A stretch of 24,002 bases of DNA from Ectocarpus siliculosus (taxonomy: Eukaryota; Sar; Phaeophyceae; Ectocarpales; Ectocarpaceae): contig FN648505.1 in the NCBI GenBank assembly GCA_000310025.1, positions 165,193 to 189,194 on the forward strand, written 5' to 3'. Positions 17,885-24,002 of the stretch are shown here, one piece after another. The position numbers and the translations under genes were made by a program. The notes beneath the pieces were generated by a model. The model ran no database searches and was not told where the DNA came from. It saw only the letters and a list, made by a program, of their open reading frames with translations. Numbering within the stretch: the stretch's first letter is position 1; the number at the start of each line of letters is the position of its first letter.

Positions 17885-18621
17885 CTGGAGGGTACACAAC
17901 AATGGAAACGCGTCGACGGTTCGAAGTAGAGAATAAGCATAGAGTCAGGAGGCGACGTCAACTCCCCCGACATTTGATCAAACGTCGATTAGCAACGGAC
18001 ATCGGATAGAGCGCACAAACCTACAAGGTTGGAGGTGGGTTGATGCATGACGAAGTCTTACACATAAAGAGCAATTTTACGGACGTATAATTCGGCAATA
18101 AACACCTCGATACTTTTTTGTTGACGTTTGGGTGCATGTATAGACGGGGGAACTGCTGTGTACGACCTTACCCAAAACGTACAAGTTGTCTTGTTGTCGC
18201 AGGACAAAGTTAGCGTAATTATTAGGTCGCCGTTGTTGGACTGGACCCTCAAATCGAAATAACCCCGTATTCAGCACCCCTGCGTAACGCCTTCGAGTCC
18301 GACAAGCGCAAGAATTTCTGAGCGCAAGGTTCAAATTGAATCTGTAGGAGGTTTTCTTACGAATTGACGGTCCGTGATACCGTCAAGACCACGTCTCGGA
18401 GCTCGCGGTTAAGATCGCTCGCTGTTGATTTCATATAGGTATATGGTGTCCACCTACAGCAAACAAACGCCCTCATTTCACGACAAGACCTATTCGCCAG
18501 TGTACTTCCGTTCATTCCGCGAATCTGGGTTTAATGCGAATCCCACCCCGCCGGCGCAACCATCGTGTCAGTCAACAAGAGCCCCCACAATAGTTCGTCC
18601 CCGTGCCAAGAACTGCTTTAC

Positions 18622-18776
18622 CGTGGAGGATGGAGTTCGAAGATTCTGCCCGTGATGAATTCCAGCGAAAGGTCGGCTCGTCCACCCCGTTGTTGATCCA
18701 TAACAGGGGGTCGTCTTTTCTGTTGGGCGAGCAAAACTCGTAGCAGTCGGGTTCGTCATGATGAAGCGCGTGAAAG
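18622..18776 (-). CDS. KDZ transposase, catalytic exon with FH…H…C…C and AE motifs
   Basis: The acceptor is CCGCAAG (intron side 18777) and the donor is CCACG|GTAAAG. There are 51 whole codons. With the preceding exon it forms VDRFHALHHDEPDCYEFCSPN, written here as VDRFHALHH then DEPDCYEFCSPN. This is the family's VDxFH…H…D…C…C..N block, a histidine/cysteine pattern expected to bind metal. Further on, FRWNSSRAESSNS corresponds to the family's N-S/T-x-x-A-E-x-x-N motif, whose Glu is taken as the third acidic catalytic residue. Codon bias is strong. An ATG at 18790 just before the acceptor could mislead a gene finder into starting here. Confidence 0.85.
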
Positions 18777-19114
18777 CTTGCGGCAGTCATTAACGACGAT
18801 GTACCATCAACAAACGGCGATGGGGGGGCGTGTAGACGTTTCAATTAGTGAGCATGAATATGCAATCGAAGGTTGAACAAAATCCGGAGAAGGTCGCGGT
18901 GGCGTGAGCCACAACAGATATGAGTACCTCAAACGATAGCAGCTCCAACGGCAGGAGCGGTCCTAATGTTCTACATTATGTGGATTTGTTGGGTAGTTGA
19001 TTCCTAGACGATTCAAAATTGCGCGTACTTCCGGCTACGACCTCATCGTGGTATGATTTGCGTCGGCTTGCTTTTAAAGTTCTGGCAACGGGTAAAATCA
19101 GACGTTCATCTCAC

Positions 19115-19432
19115 CGGTCGACAATGTTGATTGTCATGGCCCATGTGGGGTCGGGGTGGCACAGTAGGAATCTGCGCCTTTTGCATCCCCGGTCGTAGAA
19201 CAGGATCCCTGGGCGGTGAGCAGGATCTTGTCAGATGTCGTCGAGAGCAGACGCCACCTCTGTATCCCCTTCGAACTCGATGATAGGAGACATCCCGGCC
19301 ATAATCCCGCAGCTCCACGTGCATATCAGGTATCCGAACGTGTGCCGTGGGCCGAGCATGCTGCGTAGGTACCTGATGCGGCGCGGCTGTTCAAGATTGA
19401 CGCACGCCGGGGTCAGCGAGATCGGTACGTTG
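19115..19432 (-). pseudogene. KDZ transposase, exon with FYDRGC motif and an in-frame TGA
   Basis: The acceptor is ACATTCAG (intron side 19433) and the donor is GACCG|GTGAGA. The exon has 105 codon positions, one of them TGA at 19231-19233. Before the stop, GPRHTFGYLICTWSCGIMAG matches the conserved Cys-Gly strand segment ahead of the first catalytic region. After it, ILFYDRGCKRRRFLLCHPDP carries the family's YDxxC motif, with a candidate first catalytic Asp, and a DP motif. The exon ends in NIVD, whose Asp continues into VDRFH of the next exon. The TGA sits in the variable spacer (…SALDDI–stop–QDPAHRPG…). A single C-to-T change in a CGA codon would explain it. Readthrough or a base-call error are alternatives. 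Confidence 0.85.
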
Positions 19433-19570
19433 CTGAATGTAGACCTCCGAATTACAGACATGACAACGTTTTGCACTGAGGTTCCGTAAGTTAGAACACC
19501 CAACTACTTGCTTGAACACGCTGACGCACACAAGACATGGACTGCAACACTCCACAACAAGAACATGTAC

Positions 19571-19798
19571 CTATTCATGTAGTTGGTACGCATCGGGACG
19601 CCCACCTCTCGAGCATCTCCTGCTGCCCTCGCAGCGCTTGTGGCATGCCACCCTCCTCTTCTTATCCATTGGAGGTAGTACCTTTCCCATGGTCTGTGGA
19701 AGGCGCAAACCAGACTGTCCTCCTCCGGCAGTCTAGGGCAGGGTGGGTCTGTGATGTTGCACATGTGGCCTCTCTTTTCCTCGTGATAAGTGCAAAAC
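19571..19798 (-). CDS. KDZ transposase, exon with second half of CxC6-like cluster
   Basis: The acceptor is ATGTTTCAG (intron side 19799) and the donor is GAATAG|GTACAT. There are 75 whole codons. It opens FCTYHEEKRGHMCNITDPPC and continues to VCAFHRPWERYY, with Cys and His spaced as in the second half of the CxC6-type cluster of KDZ proteins (…RFC..H……C……C…C…H). A basic linker follows (WIRRGGWHATSAARAAGDAR). If the 138-base intron (19433-19570) were retained, a TAG would stop the frame at 19504. Its T-rich middle and intact GT/AG support splicing. The cluster is presumed to bind zinc and to contact DNA or chromatin. Confidence 0.82.
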
Positions 19799-20147
19799 CT
19801 GAAACATGGTGTGCACCGAACGCCCAAGTGTCAGACAGTTTTAAACGTCCAGCTACAGCGGCGTTAGTCGTCAGGGGTAGGGCCTGTCTACGGCAGCAGG
19901 GTCGGGAACGTTGTCCCGCTCGAGATGATTTGGGTTATCGTTCGTAGACGACCATCATCGTACTATTGGTCAGACTTGGATGGTGACACGCCTGGATGAC
20001 TTGGTAAAGCACACATGAATTGGTAATTCAACAAGTCGTAACGAACGATGATTATCACCCAAGACCCCAAACAACCCACCCACCCACCCCCATGTTCTAC
20101 CCAGAGCCCGGTCCGTGGCGAGAGGCCTGTCAGGTCAAAAAGCTCAC

Positions 20148-20472
20148 CTTGACCCCCGTGTACCGCATAGGTCATCGGCGCAGCCGTACGTCGCACACTT
20201 AGGCCTCCTCACTGCCGTCAACCCGTCGCATACTGCGCCTCGTACGTGGACCTCGGTTCCGTCAACTTCGATCCGCTGACAGCACAACCTGCATTCGTGC
20301 CTTGTGTACAGCCCCTCTCTCTGGATGTCTTCCAACAAGATGTCTAGTTCCGTTAGTAAACCTTTCCAGTTGTTAGCTCCCGATAGGTTCCCGCGTTCGT
20401 CGAGAATTGAAACCTCGACTGGTCTATCGGCACGGATAGACTGGCCGGCTGGGGGTGCGTGCCAAAAGGGTC
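20148..20472 (-). CDS. KDZ transposase, exon with first half of CxC6-like cluster
   Basis: The acceptor is TTGAACAG (intron side 20473) and the donor is GTCAAG|GTGAGC. There are 107 whole codons. It runs PFWHAPPAGQSIRADRPVEV… through a helical segment (NNWKGLLTELDILLEDIQRE) into HECRLCCQRIEVDG, then GAVCDGLTAVRRPKCATYGC and ADDLCGTRGS. The 'A-V-x-D-G-x-T … C.…C' arrangement, followed in the next exon by 'RFC..H', is characteristic of the CxC6-like cluster that precedes KDZ transposase domains. Codon use is strongly biased. The exon would be easy to miss, because no ATG occurs in its 5' half. Confidence 0.82.
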
Positions 20473-20868
20473 CTGTTCAAGTGGGGCCGCACACATCGAC
20501 TTAGATTGCAAACGATTCACGCCACTGGCGTACGCCGACTTTCATATCTAGTTCGTCGTGACCAAGTCTAATGTTAGTTTGGTCGTTCGTGTAGTGAGCT
20601 CATTTCTGAACGGAGTTCGACTTAAGGTGCACGAGCGCGCGCGGTCTGCCACTGCGCGTATACGGGGTGGTAGGGACTACACTTAGAAGGGGGGATCCCG
20701 AATTGAGGATGCCCCCGCGCGATTGCTTTGGAAGTTGCCTTCTGCGGAGTGCGGACATGGGTATCCAACAATTGTCCTTGCTGTACGGTGTTCTGCAAGG
20801 ACCCGGCGTCTGGAGGGAGCGTCTCTACCGTCACTTGCGTTTAAAAAAGCGACAATCCAGAAGCGCAC

Positions 20869-21087
20869 CCCCGGAAACGAGCCATGACAAAACTGAGGGT
20901 GCATCGAGAGGAACTTGTGCCAAAACACGACACTCTCTCGTCGAAATGGTGCGTTTACATTTGTGTAGATACACAAAGGAACGCCCGTCCAGAATGACAC
21001 GCATGTTGCATAAATAACCGCCCCCTCGCGATGCAGCACGACCTTCAGTAATCCTGTCGTTACACAACACACACGTTGTGGGAACCT
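20869..21087 (-). CDS. Possible KDZ CxC5-like exon
   Basis: A possible exon lies between an acceptor CCTGCAG (intron side 21088) and a donor TCCGGGG|GTGCGC. It has 72 whole codons and phases that fit the 20148-20472 exon. It contains PTTCVLCNDRITEG, then VILDGRSFVYLHKC and a later REC. This resembles the C..C…(strand)…H..C pattern of the CxC5-like cluster found ahead of CxC6 in this class. The alignment is loose, a second frame is open alongside, and the expected closing Cys pair is imperfect, so the exon may be decayed or its limits wrong. Confidence 0.35.
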
Positions 21088-22049
21088 CTGCAGGACGACG
21101 ACCGCCGGGTAATGCATGCGAGGGTTCAGTTGGAGGCCGTACGGGGGGGCGTGTGGACGCCAAGGGTTAGAACAAGTAGCGATCTGGCATACCTTTGCAT
21201 TGGCGGTGTTTTAACAACGTCCAAATGGCCGAGCCCTCCAACAGGACACGTCCTGATAGCCGTGAAGTTCCACTGCCCCGTTCACGCGGGACGGTGCGGT
21301 GGTGGACGTCCGCTTGAGTCTGGAACCCTGCCCTGCATGATTGAACAATTGTACAGAGATGATAGTCAACCATCTGTGTCTTGGCTGGTAGTACCATGAA
21401 GAAATTAACGCGCGTCAGGCTGTACTTTGCTCTTGTTCTAAAGCCTTGAAGGTACATCCCCGTACAGTACCACACTAATGATGTGCACCAAGTACAGTCT
21501 GCCGGATTCTTATCTCCGAGAGAAAGTATTACAGGGTGGGTTCCATGTGTGTTTTATAATTCCGGTCGTCCCTCCGTCCTGCTGACCATGATTGCCACGA
21601 GACGCGAGGCCGTACTTGGAGGCGTCATAGTGCTGCACAGGTGGCCAGTGGGGCACGTTATGGGAGGTTATGCCCGCGCATAACCTGCCCAGGTTGGATA
21701 TACTCGGTATAACGTCTTCATCCTGGGTTACCAACCGCCGGTTTTCTATCGGATTAGGAAATCAATTTTAACCTTGCCTTGTCGGGCTGGCAACCTCAAT
21801 CCCAAACAAATGGGTGCAAGCTCGCCCGCGGCTGGGTGCCAATACAGCGACGCGAGGCTTCGCGTCGAGGCCACAGGAACAATCCCACACAAGGATTACG
21901 AAGCACACACACACGGAGTATACCACACGAGGATGATGATTGGGCCAAAAATAAAAAAAAAATGGTACTCCCTCACGTCCGAAACGTGAGCTCGATCACG
22001 TAAGCCGGGGGATCCCGCACATATTTAAAGTACGCCGGGGAGAGGGGCG
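21088..22049. other. No supported gene; expected location of KDZ 5' end
   Basis: The transposase start codon and promoter should lie here if the element is complete. Frames on the minus strand (21167-21475 and 21510-21734) have no recognisable family feature. No inverted repeat matching the sequence left of 17.75 kb was found by eye. An A-run occurs at about 21953-21961. Confidence 0.35.
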
Positions 22050-22610
22050 AAATTATCTCGAAGGCGAATGACATACATACGCGTAGTAAGGAGGAGGTCG
22101 GGGGTTCGATCGCCGCAAAATATATATATATTTTTCCCCCAAACCAACAAATTATACGCGAAATTTCGAAATTTCTCGCGAGGGCATAGGCATATGATAT
22201 GCGTAGTACGGAGGAGGTCGGTACTTCCTTCCCCGGGAAACATTTTTTTTCTTCCCGAAACCAAAAAAGTAAGCGCGAAATTAATCGCGAAGGCGTATGA
22301 CAAGCGTAGTACTTGTAAGGAGGAGGTCGCGAGTTCGATCCCCGCAAAACATGTTTTTTGTTTTTCCCAAAACCAACAAATTATGCGCGAAATTTCGAAA
22401 TTTCTCGCGAAGGTGTAGGCATATGATATGCGTAGTATGGAGGAGGTCGATACTTCGGTCCCCGCGAAAAAAAAAATTCTTCCCAAAACCAAAAAAAGTA
22501 AGCGCAAAATTTATCGCGAAGGCGTATGATACGCGTAGTAAGGAGGAGGTCGGGAGTTCGATCCCCGCAAAACATGTTTTTTTTTCCCCAAAACCAAAAA
22601 AATACTCCAA
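22050..22610 (+). repeat. Five tandem units with tRNA-3'-half-like blocks
   Basis: Five related units of roughly 110-120 bases alternate in two types, giving a higher-order period near 226 bases. Each has GCGTAGTA, GGAGGAGGTCG and, in the three A-type units, GTTCGATC (about 22104, 22333 and 22557) followed by CCGC and A/T runs. In tRNAs GGTTCGATCC is the T-arm and internal B-box, and T runs end Pol III transcripts. One unit has ACAAG-CGTAGTA-CTTGT (22300-22316), which has the geometry of an anticodon arm. No 5' tRNA half is present. Units are separated by palindromic AAATTTCGAAATTT or its relatives. Long minus-strand frames here are by-products. Confidence 0.85.
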
Positions 22611-22692
22611 GAGCATCTATTTACATAAAAACACACACACACGTTTAGGCCTCTCCGAATGATTCATTTTTCCAACCTGACGCTTTGCTTAC

Positions 22693-22871
22693 GGTCAACA
22701 CCAAAGACAACCACGACAATCGAAAATGGGCGTCTACAGCCATACCGTAGTGGCTGTGCCCTTCCTGCCATGACCTTCCTCGCGAAAACATCCCGACCCG
22801 CCTGTCCCCCAAAGAGGCTCTGGTGGGCCCGGAAGTGCTTTTTGCAGAGGCTGCCCCCGACAATACACGTC
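22693..22871 (-). CDS. Candidate internal exon, unidentified product
   Basis: An excellent acceptor (pyrimidine-rich TTCTCCTTGCTTTTAG, intron side 22872) opens 59 whole codons, ending at a donor GACC|GTAAGC. It is phase 2 at the start and phase 1 at the end. The product contains TCIVGGSLCKKHFRAHQSLF, a basic GRDVFARKVMAGRAQPLRY and a hydrophobic FSIVVVVFGVD end. C…C..H…H spacing is present, but the order and spacing do not match a standard zinc finger. Codon bias is good. No phase-matched partner exon was found; a possible upstream start (about 23060) has the wrong phase. Confidence 0.4.
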
Positions 22872-23106
22872 CTAAAAGCAAGGAGAATCATTTTCCACCG
22901 CAGCTCAGCCCCGCGGCGTGGCCTTCCGCCCTCATCCCGCGCTCATCCCGCACCTCTTGCGCTTCCCCCGCCCTCCCGCTTGACTCCGCCCAACGAGACC
23001 CGCGACTCGAGAAGTCGATAAAAAACAGGGGGAAAATCTGTAGAGCACCGGAATGTCATCTACGTGTATCCCCATCCTGAGACCTGATTGATTACAGAGT
23101 AGGAGC
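22872..23106. other. GC-rich stretch, no supported gene
   Basis: A C/T-rich plus strand (about 22900-22990) has repeated CTCATCCCGC words (two copies near 22932-22950). It could be the promoter/leader of the minus-strand gene to its left, but no core promoter motif is clear. Confidence 0.3.
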
Positions 23107-23487
23107 GTGGAATTGCGCGACGGAAGTGGAGGGAGGGGTACCTCGTCAGTAGGGTCCGGGAATCAAAGAGCGGGTCATAGCCTCCGGAATGTTGTTGTTG
23201 CTGCCTGCCTCCAACATGAAGCAATCCCTACGAGTACAGATAGCGCGGACGACTCCGTGGTCACAGCTTGGAAGCTACCTATATACCCAAAGAGGGCACA
23301 CTCTAGGACAAACCAAAGAGAACAACCAAGGACCCAGAAACAAACAGCACGAATGCGAAACAGCCCGTCGGGCGTAGATGGCAACACATCCACGCCGGCG
23401 ATGCAACTAAAAAACAGAGCAAATACAACATGTTTTTATATTATCGGATTACGGTACTCCATGCATGTACATCGAATGCCCTGGTAG
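23107..23487 (+). CDS. Unidentified hydrophilic open frame
   Basis: The plus strand is open for about 126 codons, beginning at GTG with an upstream stop and ending TAG at 23485. The middle part is rich in Ser, Thr, Asn, Gln and Arg (EAIPTSTDSADDSVVTAWKL and RAHSRTNQREQPRTQKQTAR), as in disordered regions. The last 25 codons are less convincing, so an exon ending near 23410 is possible. No domain is recognised. A minus-strand frame with hydrophobic stretches (23175-23393) competes. Confidence 0.27.
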   Translation: MELRDGSGGRGTSSVGSGNQRAGHSLRNVVVAACLQHEAIPTSTDSADDSVVTAWKLPIYPKRAHSRTNQREQPRTQKQTARMRNSPSGVDGNTSTPAMQLKNRANTTCFYIIGLRYSMHVHRMPW

Positions 23488-24002
23488 TCGCGGAAAACGA
23501 GAGTAAAATACCAGACCAAGGCGAAACCTAGGACTCCATGTTTCCCACCGAGAATTTTCGAGTACATGGCGGGGGATCAGGCTCATTGCAAGCGGCAACT
23601 GGTGCATGTGTGCGTGTGTCAGAGAGGCAAAACAGTTTCCATAGTTGTAGGCACGACCCTTTGCCATTCTCCCCCCCGTAGCCCAACTACTTCCGATGAA
23701 GAACCTAAACGTACGGTGGTATCCATTCCTTGGCTTACTCGATGCGAGACAAAAGGCCATTCAATTGCAGATTCGAGACCAGCAAACCACAAAACATCGA
23801 TCGTCCGCGGTGCAGGAGGGAAATGAAACTAAATCACTAGATTGCCGTATGGCTCTAGGTTGCTCTAGGTTCCCATCTCAGACAACTTGCGGAGGCAGGG
23901 GAGACAGAAAGGGTATGCATACGGTCACTCGCATACAACGAACCCGTCGTCAATGTAGCGAGCAAAGTGTGCGCATACATCTCGTCGTCACTCACGGCTC
24001 AG
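23488..24002. other. No supported gene
   Basis: Overlapping frames on both strands (23449-23826) carry no recognisable motif. TTGCTCTAGGT/GGCTCTAGGT words lie next to each other near 23850-23870. Confidence 0.35.

Larger units (their letters stand above)
17754..21087 (-). mobile_element. KDZ-class DNA transposon, transposase coding region
   Basis: Six exons, five of them firm, assemble into a transposase of the Kyakuja-Dileera-Zisupton class. These cut-and-paste DNA elements carry cysteine clusters (CxC domains) before a DDE-type nuclease. The order here is CxC5-like cluster, CxC6-like cluster, transposase segment and C-terminal helices, which matches the family. Introns are 396, 349, 138, 338 and 737 bases, and all begin GT and end AG. 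I could not find terminal inverted repeats or a target-site duplication, so element ends are unknown and the limits given are coding limits only. One in-frame TGA at 19231-19233 suggests an inactive copy. The only host influence visible is the spliced structure itself. Confidence 0.8.

Noticed and set aside
18172-18279. A phase-compatible minus-strand exon between the last two KDZ exons
   Set aside because: It has a good donor and fits the phase, but inserting it adds 36 residues in the middle of the conserved AE…N…M segment. Joining 18622-18776 directly to 17754-17884 keeps a gapless match to the family pattern.
19231-19233. A 50-base intron (19195-19250 region) that would remove the TGA
   Set aside because: The candidate GT/AG pair gives incompatible phases and would delete part of the segment leading into the FYDRGC motif.
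22050-22610. Functional tRNA genes
   Set aside because: Only 3'-half-like blocks are present. There is no acceptor stem, D-arm or proper A-box spacing, and the T-stem pairing is imperfect.
22050-22610. CRISPR array
   Set aside because: Units are about 110-120 bases with diverged copies and no short identical repeats with unique spacers. The spliced genes also indicate a eukaryote.
21973-22616. Long minus-strand frames with phrases like CGDRTPDLLLT across the tRNA-like units
   Set aside because: Repeated, near-identical peptides follow the repeat units exactly. Such peptides are well-known by-products of translating tRNA-like repeats antisense.

Overview
The window looks like nuclear DNA of an intron-rich eukaryote. 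Base composition is roughly balanced apart from one very AT-rich island. No reading frame is long and continuous. The frames that carry conserved or codon-biased sequence end at GT donors and begin after pyrimidine-rich AG acceptors. There is no ribosome-binding-site or operon structure, and no rRNA gene, complete tRNA gene or CRISPR array. An alga or other protist, for example a brown-alga-like stramenopile, would fit. The lineage is an inference and is not proven by anything here.

The one coding region I can assign to a family is on the minus strand at about 17.75-21.09 kb. It is a spliced transposase of the KDZ (Kyakuja-Dileera-Zisupton) class. Five exons (20148-20472, 19571-19798, 19115-19432, 18622-18776, 17754-17884) join with matching phases across four GT-AG introns. 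They give in order a CxC6-like cysteine/histidine cluster, the transposase segment with FYDRGC, VDRFH and AESSN motifs, and the usual C-terminal helix region. A weaker sixth exon (20869-21087) may hold the CxC5-like cluster. One in-frame TGA (19231-19233) interrupts an otherwise open 380-codon frame, so this copy is probably dead or needs readthrough.

Left part (1-9 kb): a minus-strand first exon at 232-441 carries a destruction-box-like motif and runs off the left edge through an intron. A second minus-strand gene has exons near 6.6-6.7, 5.0-5.2 and 4.0-4.3 kb, with a possible small one at 4.7 kb, and I do not recognise its product. Its largest intron holds two arrays built on the word GGCGGTA. 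Two ACCCTG/CAGGGT word clusters lie at 3.1-3.3 and 8.2-8.34 kb, facing each other and tipped by the same 25-bp sequence in opposite orientation.

Middle (9-15 kb): there is little recognisable coding. It holds a palindrome-rich repeat cluster (10.15-10.55 kb, with a perfect 38-bp palindrome and a 131-bp tandem duplication). At 13.45-14.27 kb there is an array of about 45 CATG words, many exactly 10 bp apart, followed directly by an AT-only-like island (14.28-14.58 kb).

Right part (15-24 kb): after several weak minus-strand candidate exons comes the KDZ gene. Then come five tandem units at 22.05-22.61 kb that each contain a tRNA-3'-half-like block (T-arm/B-box-like GTTCGATC then a T run), and a well-formed minus-strand exon at 22693-22871.

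The striking overall theme is that four unrelated short words (CAGGGT, GGCGGTA, CAGCTGAC/ATAACAGT and CATG) each form a separate local cluster within 24 kb. Except for GGCGGTA, the words are palindromic or used in both orientations. Most gene calls outside the KDZ gene are single exons supported only by codon use and splice-site shape, and should be read as candidates.
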